Assembly (NCBI RefSeq): GCF_043951855.1
Contig: NZ_JBINJW010000008.1
Span: 57,445-121,444, forward strand
Length of the DNA: 64,000 nucleotides
From: Proteiniclasticum sp043951855
GTDB taxonomy: Bacteria; Bacillota; Clostridia; Clostridiales; Clostridiaceae
Direction: 5' to 3'
The first letter of the stretch is position 1, and every line of letters begins with the position of its first letter. This document shows positions 26,566 through 35,027 of the stretch, piece by piece. The position numbers and the translations under genes are program-made. Below the pieces are notes generated by a model. The model was not told where the DNA came from and did no database searches. It saw only the letters and a program-made list of their open reading frames with translations.

Positions 26566-27849
26566 CTATGCATAGTATTCGAATTCAAAATCGTTCAATC
26601 GGATTGAATCGCCGTCCTGTATGCCCATTTCCTTCAAATCGCTCAGCACACCCTTGTTGCCAAGTACTTTATGGAAGTATCTCAGGTGACTTGGATTGTT
26701 CAGATTCAGTGCATGAAGCAGACGGTCCACAAAGGACCCTGAAACTACAAATACGCCATCTTCGTCCACTGTGATTTCATAAGTGAAATGTTTTTCTTCT
26801 GGAATATACATTTCATCATCATCATAGACGGTATCCACTACTGGAATGGACTGCAGCTTTTCAGCACACATCTTCATCAGTTCTGCTACGCCTTCCCCTG
26901 TTGCGGCGGACATGGCATAAACTTCACTGTATCCGAGCTCATTCACTTTCTTTCTGAATTCATCCATGTAGGATTTGTCAAAAAGCAGATCCACTTTATT
27001 CATCACCACGATCTGAGGTCTGTCTGTCAGATCTAGTTTATATCTTTTCAGTTCCTCATTAATGAGTCTGAAATCTTCAAAAGGATCTCTTCCTTCAATA
27101 CCGGAGATATCTACGATATGAAGAAGAAGTCTTGTTCTTTCGATGTGTCTCAGGAACTGGATGCCAAGGCCTACCCCTTCGGAAGCGCCTTCGATGATTC
27201 CTGGTACATCAGCAATGACGAAAGGATTGATGCCAGGCATTGCCACAACGCCCAGATTGGGTTCCAGTGTTGTGAAATGATAATTTGCAATCTTCGGCTG
27301 CGCCTTTGAGACTTTGGACAGCAGTGTGGATTTACCCACATTCGGGAACCCGAGAAGTCCTACATCCGCAAGAAGCTTCAGCTCAAGTGTGATGTTCTTT
27401 TCTTCTCCTGGCATCCCTGGTTCAGCAAAATCCGGTGCCTGTCTGGTGGAAGTGGCATATTTGGCATTTCCTTTACCACCCTTGCCGCCTCTTAGTACAG
27501 TATACCGGTCATCTGTCTTTGATAGATCAGCGATGATCTTACCGGATTCCTTATCCTTGATGATTGTACCCAGTGGTACTGGAATTTCAAGATTGTCTGC
27601 AGCGGGTCCGTAGCATTTGCTTTGTCCGCCATGGGCTCCGTTTCCTGCAGCAAATTTTCTCTTGTATTTAAAATTGAGTAATGTCGTCATAGAAGGATCC
27701 ACGACAAAAATGACATCCCCGCCTTTTCCTCCGTCACCGCCGTCTGGTCCGCCATGGGACACATACTTGTCACGTCTGAAGGATATGGCTCCGTCTCCTC
27801 CGTCTCCACTTCTGATGAATATATCTGCTATATCAATAAACATGTTCAT
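26566..27849 (-). CDS. obg: Obg GTPase (50S ribosome assembly)
   Basis: 427 residues. A glycine-rich Obg fold (about 1-160, GDGGDGAISFRRDKYVSHGGPDGGDGGKGGD region), a G domain with GFPNVGKST, DVPG and NKVD motifs, and a C-terminal OCT domain. It supports late 50S maturation and stress control. The ATG at 27849 has an AGGTG about 6 nt upstream; an in-frame GTG at 27858 and an ATG at 27843 are alternatives. It heads the obg-yhbY-nadD-yqeK-rluA-type operon. Confidence 0.95.
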   Translation of the reverse strand: MNMFIDIADIFIRSGDGGDGAISFRRDKYVSHGGPDGGDGGKGGDVIFVVDPSMTTLLNFKYKRKFAAGNGAHGGQSKCYGPAADNLEIPVPLGTIIKDKESGKIIADLSKTDDRYTVLRGGKGGKGNAKYATSTRQAPDFAEPGMPGEEKNITLELKLLADVGLLGFPNVGKSTLLSKVSKAQPKIANYHFTTLEPNLGVVAMPGINPFVIADVPGIIEGASEGVGLGIQFLRHIERTRLLLHIVDISGIEGRDPFEDFRLINEELKRYKLDLTDRPQIVVMNKVDLLFDKSYMDEFRKKVNELGYSEVYAMSAATGEGVAELMKMCAEKLQSIPVVDTVYDDDEMYIPEEKHFTYEITVDEDGVFVVSGSFVDRLLHALNLNNPSHLRYFHKVLGNKGVLSDLKEMGIQDGDSIRLNDFEFEYYA

Positions 27850-27965
27850 TTTTTTCACCTGCCTTAGGTTTTGTGTGTTCTGCGTTCTGGTTCATCTGTG
27901 TCATCTATCTGTTATTATACTATAAATAGATTCCAGTCATCATGAAAATAAATGAACCAATTTCA

Positions 27966-28001
27966 AAAAACAGGACCTGCTGTTCAAGCAGGCCCTTGTT
28001 T
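27966..28001 (-). terminator. Terminator after rpmA
   Basis: On the - strand an imperfect hairpin (AAACAAGGGCCTGC pairing with GCAGG..TGTTT) is followed by a run of T. It separates the rplU-prp-rpmA unit from obg. Confidence 0.75.
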
Positions 28002-28006
28002 GCTTA

Positions 28007-28306
28007 CTATTCTGCAACTGCTGCCAGTTCAACTGGGTAAACACTCGCTTTCTTTCTATCCTTACCAAGTCTTTCGAATCTTACAACTCCATCAACTTTT
28101 GCGAATAAAGTATCATCACTACCCTTGCCAACGTTTGTGCCTGGGTGAATTTTTGTTCCTCTCTGTCTAACCAGGATGTTTCCAGCAAGAACAAACTGTC
28201 CGTCTGCTGATTTCACTCCAAGTCTCTTGGATTCAGAATCTCTTCCATTCTTTGAACTTCCTACACCCTTTTTGGATGAGAAGAACTGAAGGTTTAATAT
28301 AAGCAT
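28007..28306 (-). CDS. rpmA: 50S ribosomal protein L27
   Basis: 99 residues. It carries the Bacillota-type N-terminal extension MLILNLQFFSSKKG; in the family this is cleaved after LQFF by the Prp protease, exposing the N-terminus needed in the peptidyl transferase centre. The prp gene is next door. GGAGGTG lies 7 nt before the ATG at 28306; a longer frame starting 21 nt earlier is not used. Confidence 0.95.
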   Translation of the reverse strand: MLILNLQFFSSKKGVGSSKNGRDSESKRLGVKSADGQFVLAGNILVRQRGTKIHPGTNVGKGSDDTLFAKVDGVVRFERLGKDRKKASVYPVELAAVAE

Positions 28307-28310
28307 GGTG

Positions 28311-28643
28311 TTACACCTCCTCTTCAATTAGCTTTATAAAATTTCCGTATTGCAATTCAATTGCTTTAATTCCTAATAATAATGTTTCCATTAATATCTG
28401 TGCATCCTTTTTTTCTTCAGGACTCGCACTATCGATACTTACGGATAAATATCCGCCATTCTGATCCATGTCGATTCTGTTTCTGATCTTCATGATTTCA
28501 TCCAGGCCGTTATATGCCATCATACACTGTGCAGTGACGGCAGCACATACAATATCTTTCCCGTACTCATCATAATCTGCATGACCATCGTAGGTAAACC
28601 CAACGAGATCACCGGATTTTCTTAAAAATCGAACTTCAATCAT
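28311..28643 (-). CDS. prp: Ribosomal-processing cysteine protease
   Basis: 110 residues. Small cysteine protease that removes the N-terminal extension of L27. The catalytic pair His21 (GHADYDEYGKD) and Cys33 (IVCAAVTAQ) is in place. It lies between rplU and rpmA with 2-nt and 4-nt gaps, the conserved order. Confidence 0.93.
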   Translation of the reverse strand: MIEVRFLRKSGDLVGFTYDGHADYDEYGKDIVCAAVTAQCMMAYNGLDEIMKIRNRIDMDQNGGYLSVSIDSASPEEKKDAQILMETLLLGIKAIELQYGNFIKLIEEEV

Positions 28644-28645
28644 GA

Positions 28646-28960
28646 TTAAGCTTCGATCTTTTCGATAAGAATCTTCGTGAAAGGCTGTCTGTGACCCTGC
28701 TTCTTTCTGAAATCCTTCTTTGGCTTGAACTTGAAGACGATAACCTTCTTGGACTTGCCATGAGCAATAACCTTAGCGGTTACCTTAGCACCTTCAACTA
28801 CGGGATTACCTACTGTAAGTTCTCCTTCGCCGTTGGATACTGCTAAAACATCTGTCAGTTCTACAGTGGAGTCTACATCAGCTGAAATTTTCTCAACTTT
28901 GAGAAGATCTCCTTCAGAAACTTTATACTGCTTACCACCTGTGTTTATAATTGCGAACAT
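28646..28960 (-). CDS. rplU: 50S ribosomal protein L21
   Basis: 104 residues, full length, opening MFAIINTGGKQYKVSEGD and ending in the basic KKDFRKKQGHRQPFT segment that binds 23S rRNA. GGAGGTG lies 6 nt before ATG 28960; an in-frame GTG nine bases earlier is part of that ribosome site. First gene of the rplU-prp-rpmA unit. Confidence 0.95.
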   Translation of the reverse strand: MFAIINTGGKQYKVSEGDLLKVEKISADVDSTVELTDVLAVSNGEGELTVGNPVVEGAKVTAKVIAHGKSKKVIVFKFKPKKDFRKKQGHRQPFTKILIEKIEA

Positions 28961-29044
28961 ATGAAACACCTCCTCATATCAGTACTCGCCTTTAAGGCAC
29001 AGCAAATCAACGCTGTTTAAATAAAACCTCTTCTGAGCGGCCTA
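28961..29044 (-). ncRNA. L21 leader-like RNA
   Basis: The untranslated region between the promoter and rplU contains GGCCGCTCAG, then GAGGTT, then a paired section ending just before the GGAGGTG site. This resembles, from memory, the L21 leader found upstream of rplU in Bacillota, thought to be the binding site for autoregulation by ribosomal protein. The match is by motif and position only. Confidence 0.6.
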
Positions 29045-29050
29045 CATAGT

Positions 29051-29079
29051 ATTATAGCAATGAAGTTTCACTATGTAAA
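29051..29079 (-). promoter_or_regulatory. Promoter of rplU-prp-rpmA
   Basis: On the - strand: TTTACA (29074-29079), 17-nt spacer, TATAAT (29051-29056). It overlaps the end region of rng. Confidence 0.8.
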
Positions 29080-29086
29080 GAAATAT

Positions 29087-30499
29087 TTACTCGGTAATGA
29101 GATATTTCTCCTTCTCCTGAATCTGATTTCTGAAGACCAGAGGTTCAATTCTGAAGTCATCGCCAGATTCGGTGAACTCAAGATAGATTCGTTTTCCTTC
29201 CGCACCGATTTCATTCAGGAAACCGCTGATGTCTTTACGGACCCGCTCTTCATAAGGACTCCCGATGACTACGAGATAATCCAGGATCTCGATATTGTCC
29301 ACCTTCTTCATCAGTTCGTTTTTGATCAGTTTCCTGAGATACTCGTAGCTGAGCCTTTTCCCCTTATGATCGCAGGATCCGCATTCCTCTTCAATGAAAT
29401 GATAGACAGGATAACCCTTCTTCTTTCTTGTCATCTGCATGAGATTCAGCTCTGTTAGCGGATAACAGCGTGAAAACAGGGGATCCTCCTGAAGCTTCTC
29501 CTGCATGGCTTCCTGAAGTTTTTTGCGATTGATCTCAGAAGACATGTCAATGAAATCCACAAGAATGATTCCTGAAAGATTTCTGAGCCGGATCTGTCTT
29601 GCGATTTCTTCCACTGCCGACAGATTCATGGCCAGTGCCATATCCTCTTTGTTTTTCATGCCAGTGTACTTTGCACTGTTGATGTCAATGACAACCATGG
29701 CTTCCGTGACTTCTATGACCAGATTTCCTCCATCCTTGAGATGCACTTTCCGATGTCTGAGCTTCAGAAGCTCCTGCTCTATGCCATAGAAATCAAAAAG
29801 ACTTCTTCCGGTTCCGTGGACAAGGGAAGGAAGTCCGTATTCGCTCTTCAATCGATCCGCCGTTTCTCGGGTATCTACATAGATCATATTGATCTCACTG
29901 AAGCGGTCTCTTAAGATACGATCCAGAATGGAGGATTCACCATAAAGCCGCTTGGGCCCCATGCCGGTTTCCGCTTTTTTAAGGATATCTGTGAAAGCAG
30001 TGTGAATCTCATCGATCTCTTTCTCCAGCTCCTCACGGTCTGCATCCATGGCAGCGGAACGAAACAGTATCCTGAAACCCTCTTTCGTATTCTGATTCCC
30101 CTGTTTCTCCAGAAATTTTTCCCGGTCCAGCCTTTTGGAATATCCGATTCCCTTGCCCTGAAAGAACACGACAAATCGGCCCCCCAGAGAGATCTTATCT
30201 GTTACCTTGGTGCCCTTACTGCCCTCTTCTTCCTTGATGACTTCCACAAGGATACTCTGCCCTTCCTTGTAATCCTGAAAGTTATTGTTGTCTGTGACAT
30301 AAAGAAACGCATTCTTTTTGAGACCGATGTCAATAAAGACAGAGTGCAGCGCCTTCACTTTTTTTCGGATTATGCCGAGAAAAATATCGCCTGACCTGAC
30401 TTCCTGATTTTTATCTTCAAAGTAGCATTCAGATAAAACACCGCTTTCTTTAATCGCAATTCTGCGATACTGATCTTCTTCAATAAATAGTTCTATCAT
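29087..30499 (-). CDS. rng: Ribonuclease E/G family endoribonuclease
   Basis: 470 residues. An S1 domain (about 30-110, SVFIDIGLKKNAFLYV) precedes the RNase H-like and DNase I-like catalytic core with acidic residues in VVIDINSAKYTG and GIILVDFIDM, and a zinc-link-like CGSCDHKGK motif. It processes rRNA and degrades mRNA. The ATG at 30499 (MIELFIEED) fits the family N-terminus, with GGAAGG 9 nt upstream; an ATG at 30547 only 6 nt after rodA is an alternative that adds 16 residues. Position downstream of rodA is conserved in Clostridia. Confidence 0.9.
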   Translation of the reverse strand: MIELFIEEDQYRRIAIKESGVLSECYFEDKNQEVRSGDIFLGIIRKKVKALHSVFIDIGLKKNAFLYVTDNNNFQDYKEGQSILVEVIKEEEGSKGTKVTDKISLGGRFVVFFQGKGIGYSKRLDREKFLEKQGNQNTKEGFRILFRSAAMDADREELEKEIDEIHTAFTDILKKAETGMGPKRLYGESSILDRILRDRFSEINMIYVDTRETADRLKSEYGLPSLVHGTGRSLFDFYGIEQELLKLRHRKVHLKDGGNLVIEVTEAMVVIDINSAKYTGMKNKEDMALAMNLSAVEEIARQIRLRNLSGIILVDFIDMSSEINRKKLQEAMQEKLQEDPLFSRCYPLTELNLMQMTRKKKGYPVYHFIEEECGSCDHKGKRLSYEYLRKLIKNELMKKVDNIEILDYLVVIGSPYEERVRKDISGFLNEIGAEGKRIYLEFTESGDDFRIEPLVFRNQIQEKEKYLITE

Positions 30500-30553
30500 C
30501 TGTTCCAACCTTCCAGAGAACTCTCTCTTCTCCTTGATAGTATGCATCCTGCT

Positions 30554-31699
30554 TTAGAATAATGTCGTCTTTTTCTTCATGCCTACATTCAGCACCATGG
30601 CAATGGCGATGAACGTGGTCAGAACCGAACTTCCTCCATAGGATACAAGGGGCAGTGTGATTCCTGATATGGGCATGATGCCCATGGTCATACCGATGTT
30701 CTGAAGAATGGAAAACAGAAAGGAGGAGAATACACCCACAGCGATGCACTTGCCGAAAATATCATCTTCTTCCGTCTTTCTCGCCACTCGGATCATTCTA
30801 TACAGAAGATAACCATAGAGCAGAAGCAATGTGACACCACCGATGAGACCGAAGTTTTCCGCCAGAACCGAAAAGATGAAATCCGTGTGGTTTTCCGGGA
30901 CACGATTGAAAAACTGCGTGCTTGTCTGACTTCCGCTGGTCATATCTTCGAGAAATCTCGGAAAACTGAACTTTCCGGTGAGCTTTCCGGAACCGATGCT
31001 GATTACGCTTCGGCTGAGCTGATAGTTGATTCCGAGTTCACTGCCTTCGTTGAAGAGAAAACTGGTCAGTCTGTCGCTCCAGTGAGAGGGCAGAAAGTTC
31101 GTCTTCAACACAACCAGTATGGATAGACCGATAAATCCGAATCCGGCGAAGATGACTTTCATGGAAAGTCCCATGACGAAATAGATGCCCAGCACAATGA
31201 AGAAAGTGATCATAGTGATTCCCATCTCAGGCTGCAGAAGCATCAGAACCACCGGAATCAGCGCATATATGGTGACTACGATGAAGTTTTTCAGGTTGTT
31301 GATGTTGCCATCCACCTTATGAAGCTGCTTTCCCACCATGAGCATGGTGGTGAGCTTAGCGAATTCAGCTGGCTGAAGACCTCTTGCTCCGATACTGAAC
31401 CAGCCCGCTGCCCCTTTCACTTTGGTGGTGAAAAGCACGAAAATCAGCATGAGTACCACGATCCAGTACAGCACATCTACGATCTTGTAGACTTTTCTGT
31501 AATCCATAAGAAGTATGATATATACCACACCAAGGGAAAGCAGAAGCCACGTCAGTTGAAGCTTTGCGTAATATCCGCTGGTTGCGGTGTAAATGTTAAA
31601 CACACCGAAAACAAGTATGGCCATGGCGCTCAAAAGCATCCCGAAGTCCAGTTCTTTCAGATCTTTTTTATCTATGAGTAATGATTTAAGTAAATTCAT
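30554..31699 (-). CDS. rodA: RodA-type peptidoglycan glycosyltransferase (SEDS)
   Basis: 381 residues with about ten transmembrane helices. SEDS-family polymerase for lateral wall synthesis, working with a class B PBP and MreBCD. Visible motifs: GARGLQPAEFAKL in the loop after helix 4 and the C-terminal PISGITLPLVSYGGSS signature. It follows minE by about 105 nt, which hold a palindrome and a promoter candidate, so it may be transcribed separately from minCDE. Confidence 0.92.
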   Translation of the reverse strand: MNLLKSLLIDKKDLKELDFGMLLSAMAILVFGVFNIYTATSGYYAKLQLTWLLLSLGVVYIILLMDYRKVYKIVDVLYWIVVLMLIFVLFTTKVKGAAGWFSIGARGLQPAEFAKLTTMLMVGKQLHKVDGNINNLKNFIVVTIYALIPVVLMLLQPEMGITMITFFIVLGIYFVMGLSMKVIFAGFGFIGLSILVVLKTNFLPSHWSDRLTSFLFNEGSELGINYQLSRSVISIGSGKLTGKFSFPRFLEDMTSGSQTSTQFFNRVPENHTDFIFSVLAENFGLIGGVTLLLLYGYLLYRMIRVARKTEEDDIFGKCIAVGVFSSFLFSILQNIGMTMGIMPISGITLPLVSYGGSSVLTTFIAIAMVLNVGMKKKTTLF

Positions 31700-31742
31700 T
31701 TAATAACCTTCCCATCCTGTTGTAAGGACTAAAAATAAAAGC

Positions 31743-31784
31743 TGTATGCATTAATATATTAACTCATACAACTCTTACTTTCAA
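31743..31784 (-). promoter_or_regulatory. Candidate rodA promoter overlapped by a 28-bp palindrome
   Basis: The palindrome runs 31743-31770: arms TGTATG and CATACA around TTAATATATTAA, with 24 of 28 symmetric positions. On the - strand TTGAAA (31779-31784), a 17-nt spacer and TAATAT (31756-31761) make a promoter whose -10 falls inside the palindrome. A bound dimeric regulator would block it; alternatively it folds as an RNA hairpin. Confidence 0.5.
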
Positions 31785-31804
31785 TTTAACATTTTCTTAT
31801 GGTT

Positions 31805-32068
31805 TTATTTCTTCTTCTTGATCGGAATATTTGCAACAAGCGCAGGTACAGAACCATATTCGCTGTCTGTCTGGGTAATCTGCAGATCCAGTTCCTGGTC
31901 TGCATCCACTTCGACATATTTTCTAAGCACTTCTAAAATATCATTTTTGATATTTTCCAGCAGCTCAGGAGAAACGTCTCCACGATCGTGCATAAGAATT
32001 AGTTTCAGTCTGTCTTTTGCTGTATCTTTTGATCCATTCTTCTTCTTGAAAAATCCGAAAATATCCAT
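31805..32068 (-). CDS. minE: Cell division topological factor MinE
   Basis: 87 residues. It carries the N-terminal amphipathic helix (MDIFGFFKK) and the MinD-binding region (AKDRLKLILMHDR) followed by the beta-rich dimer domain. It drives MinD off the membrane and sets up pole-to-pole oscillation. Lies 12 nt after minD. MinE rather than DivIVA-only control is usual in Clostridia. Confidence 0.95.
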   Translation of the reverse strand: MDIFGFFKKKNGSKDTAKDRLKLILMHDRGDVSPELLENIKNDILEVLRKYVEVDADQELDLQITQTDSEYGSVPALVANIPIKKKK

Positions 32069-32080
32069 ATCGTACCCCCT

Positions 32081-32878
32081 TTATCTTTTCTTAAATAGTT
32101 TGGATAGTTTACTGAAGAATCCTTCTTCCTCTGGTTTCAGGTTAAGAAGCGGGATGTCTTCTCCCGTAATTCTCTTTGCTATATTGATAAAGGCTGTACC
32201 GGCCAGGGATCCTTCCGTTGTCACCACAGGCTCACCTTTATTGGTGGAGATGGTGATGCTGCGGTCATCAGGAACGATACCTAAAAGCTTTACGGACAGG
32301 ATTTCCAGAATATCTTCCACGTTGAGCATTTCTCCACTTTCTGTCATTTCATGATTCAGTCTGTTGATGACAACCTTGTGATTCTCGATTCCTTTGGAAT
32401 CCAGCTTTCCGATTACTCTGTCAGCATCTCTTACAGAAGTGACTTCAGGATTGACCACTATGATTGCGCTGTCTGCGGCGGCAACAGAGTTCTCGAAGCC
32501 CTGCTCGATTCCTGCAGGAGAGTCGATGAGAATATAATCAAAGTCTTTTTTCAGTTCTGCGATCAGTTCGATCATCTGATCTGTACTGATGTCATTCTTG
32601 TCTCTGGTCTGTGCTGTTGGAAGCAGGCAAAGATGTGGCAGTCTCTTGTCCTTGATCAGAGCCTGTTTCAGCTTGCACCTTCCATCGAAGTAGTCCATGA
32701 GGGTATAGACGATTCTGTTTTCAAGTCCCATGAGCACGTCTAGGTTACGAAGTCCTGTATCTCCGTCAATAACAACAACTTTATGTCCGAGCTGTGCTAG
32801 AGCTGTTCCGATGTTGGCTGTGGTAGTTGTTTTTCCCACGCCACCTTTACCGGATGTGATTACAATCGATTCTGGCAT
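32081..32878 (-). CDS. minD: Septum-site ATPase MinD
   Basis: 265 residues, deviant Walker ATPase with KGGVGKTT at residues 11-18 and the C-terminal amphipathic membrane-targeting helix (FFSKLSKLFKKR). It recruits MinC to the membrane to block FtsZ at the poles. GGAGAG lies 7-8 nt before ATG. Second gene of minCDE. Confidence 0.96.
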   Translation of the reverse strand: MPESIVITSGKGGVGKTTTTANIGTALAQLGHKVVVIDGDTGLRNLDVLMGLENRIVYTLMDYFDGRCKLKQALIKDKRLPHLCLLPTAQTRDKNDISTDQMIELIAELKKDFDYILIDSPAGIEQGFENSVAAADSAIIVVNPEVTSVRDADRVIGKLDSKGIENHKVVINRLNHEMTESGEMLNVEDILEILSVKLLGIVPDDRSITISTNKGEPVVTTEGSLAGTAFINIAKRITGEDIPLLNLKPEEEGFFSKLSKLFKKR

Positions 32879-32901
32879 TTAAGTCTCTCCTTCTTTACTC
32901 T

Positions 32902-33540
32902 CTAATATTCAAATTTAGTTGGTATGTATGGTTCTACATAGATGTTTCCATCCTGCAGTTTCGCAACTTCAGGGAAGCTTGTGTCGCTTTCTGCGGGTCT
33001 TCCGAATGTACCTGCAATGGAAAGCAGGGATGGGGTCAGTCTTATAGCAGCGACAAATGCATTTTCATTGCCGGATGTGCCAGCAAAAGCGCGTCCTTTC
33101 AGCTGACCGAGAATGACAATGTTTCCCTCTGCAAAAATTTCAGCACCGATATGAACGTCTCCAATCACTACAACATTTCCTTTGAAATCGACCATCTGGC
33201 CACCTCGCATGGATCTTGTTATAAACTTGGTATTGCCTTCTTCTACACCGGAAAAGACAGTTGGAAGATCCTCTTTTCTGTTGGATTCCTCGAAGTTCAC
33301 ACTGGAAAGAGCGATGGTTTCAGATAGAACCTTTTCCAGGGTCGCTCTCTGGTCATCTTTTAACCTGATTGGATAGGTAGTCACATATACTGTATTTCCA
33401 CTGTAAAAATTCTTCAGCGGTTCCAGTTTGTTTTTTACGGCTTCAACTAATTCTTCAGTCGAATTGAATTCTAAAAGATTGATAATCAGGTTAAGGCCTT
33501 TGCGGTTTCCCTTCACCTGAATTCTATCGATACTAGTCAT
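32902..33540 (-). CDS. minC: Septum-site determining protein MinC
   Basis: 212 residues. A divergent N-terminal FtsZ-inhibiting domain (about 1-100) is followed by a C-terminal beta-helix dimer domain with the RGGQMVDFKGNVVVIGDV repeat pattern. GGAGGG lies 6 nt before the ATG. It opens the minCDE set; a terminator separates it from mreD upstream. Confidence 0.93.
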   Translation of the reverse strand: MTSIDRIQVKGNRKGLNLIINLLEFNSTEELVEAVKNKLEPLKNFYSGNTVYVTTYPIRLKDDQRATLEKVLSETIALSSVNFEESNRKEDLPTVFSGVEEGNTKFITRSMRGGQMVDFKGNVVVIGDVHIGAEIFAEGNIVILGQLKGRAFAGTSGNENAFVAAIRLTPSLLSIAGTFGRPAESDTSFPEVAKLQDGNIYVEPYIPTKFEY

Positions 33541-33655
33541 TGGTTCCCTCCAATATGCTTAAAAATAACACCTAAAATCTATTTTATAGGATTTGAATGA
33601 ATAATTCCACTCATATAACTGAAAAATGGCAAATTATCGATAATTTCACGCATAT

Positions 33656-33688
33656 AGTAAAAAAGAAAACCTGCAGTGCAGGTTTTCT
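33656..33688 (-). terminator. Terminator of the mre operon
   Basis: An 11-bp perfect stem (33664-33674 with 33678-33688), followed on the - strand by TTTTTT. It overlaps the mreD stop codon and precedes minC. Confidence 0.85.
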
Positions 33689-34179
33689 CAGAATCGCCAT
33701 TCTTTTTTCACAATCGGTATTCTGCTGTAGGAAACTACTATTCTGTAGATCAGCATACATAGGATCAGAGTGTAGACTGGCGTCACAATAATTGAAAAAA
33801 CGTTCCCTCTCACTCCGAAGAGAAAGAGAATAAGCAGAATCACAAGGGTCTTTGCCCCCTGAGCCAAGGTAACGAATAGGATCGGGATGGTTTTCTTCCC
33901 TTCTTTCAGTGATAAGCCGATTCTTGAAAGGCCCAGAAAAAGGAACAGATTCGCCAAAGTGTTCAGTCCAAAGGCATAGGGAAAGAACAGATCCTGCAGC
34001 ACGCCAGCAATGAGTGCCAGAATGATCGCATCTTCGTAGTCGGTCATCATGGCGAATAAACCGAAGAAACTGAAGAGAATACTTCCATAGGAACTGAAAA
34101 CCGATAGAAAAGGAAGCACCGTCTGATCAATCAGAAGTAGGAATACTGCTGTGAACAATATAAATATTCTCCTCATCAA
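33688..34179 (-). CDS. mreD: Rod-shape protein MreD
   Basis: 163 residues, five hydrophobic helices, with the DLFFPYAFGLNTL segment typical of MreD. Membrane partner of MreC and RodA in the elongation complex. Its ATG overlaps the mreC stop by 4 nt. No penicillin-binding protein gene follows, though one often does in this gene order. Confidence 0.9.
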   Translation of the reverse strand: MMRRIFILFTAVFLLLIDQTVLPFLSVFSSYGSILFSFFGLFAMMTDYEDAIILALIAGVLQDLFFPYAFGLNTLANLFLFLGLSRIGLSLKEGKKTIPILFVTLAQGAKTLVILLILFLFGVRGNVFSIIVTPVYTLILCMLIYRIVVSYSRIPIVKKEWRF

Positions 34180-35024
34180 TATTCCACATCCTCCATATTT
34201 TTCGGCAGAATGACAAAAAGCATTCTGGCATCGTTGAAATTCACTGCAGTTTCAACAATTGCGGTTTTCATCAGATTTCCTTTATCCTCCTCCACTCGTA
34301 CCACTTCACCTATAAAGAAGTCTGGTGGATAGAATCTGCCGAGTCCAGATGTCACCACGGTGTCTCCTTCCTTTATGGTGGAGTCAATGGGAAGATACGA
34401 TATTTTCGCCATCTGTTTCTGACCGCTGCCGATATGTCCTTCTAGTATCCCACTGTTTATCTTGTCTTCCACAGTCGTCACATGGATTGAAATGTTCTCA
34501 CTGGACAGCGTTTCTACAACGGACCAGGTGGCCGCAGTTTCAGTAATCTGACCGACAATCCCTTCCTGACTCATGATGGCCATACCAGCCTGGAGTCCTT
34601 CCTCCTCTCCTTTATCAATGATATAGGAAGTGATGATGCCTCCTCCAGCTCTGCCAATGACATTGGCGCCGAGATAGTCGTACTGGTCTTGTCTGTTCTT
34701 GATGGAAAACATCTCTTTCAGTTTCTCATTCTCTTCCTGAAGAGAATCAAAACTGCGAAGTTTAGCTTCCAGCTCAATGTTCTTAAGAAGAAGCTCCTCG
34801 TTCTCGTTTTTCACATCCTCATATCTGAGGAAGAAATCAATAAGACTTTCCAGTCTTTTGTTAGTGGAATAGATCACTTTCTGAACAGGGTTAAGGGCAG
34901 CCCCTGCTCCGCTTTCCACTAAGGACTTGTTGTCCTTATATACAGTAATCCCGAAGATTACAAGCAGAATAGCTGTCAAGATCACGATTTTTCTCGACAG
35001 CTTGTTCTTTAATAGCCTAGCCAT
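34176..35024 (-). CDS. mreC: Rod-shape protein MreC
   Basis: 282 residues. N-terminal transmembrane helix (about 11-27), a coiled coil (about 65-100), and an extracytoplasmic beta-barrel domain with DKGEEEGLQAGMAIMSQEGIVGQI and VVTSGLGRFYPPDFFIGEV. It links MreB to the wall-synthesis enzymes. Located 3 nt after mreB. Confidence 0.93.
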   Translation of the reverse strand: MARLLKNKLSRKIVILTAILLVIFGITVYKDNKSLVESGAGAALNPVQKVIYSTNKRLESLIDFFLRYEDVKNENEELLLKNIELEAKLRSFDSLQEENEKLKEMFSIKNRQDQYDYLGANVIGRAGGGIITSYIIDKGEEEGLQAGMAIMSQEGIVGQITETAATWSVVETLSSENISIHVTTVEDKINSGILEGHIGSGQKQMAKISYLPIDSTIKEGDTVVTSGLGRFYPPDFFIGEVVRVEEDKGNLMKTAIVETAVNFNDARMLFVILPKNMEDVEY

Positions 35025-35027
35025 GAA

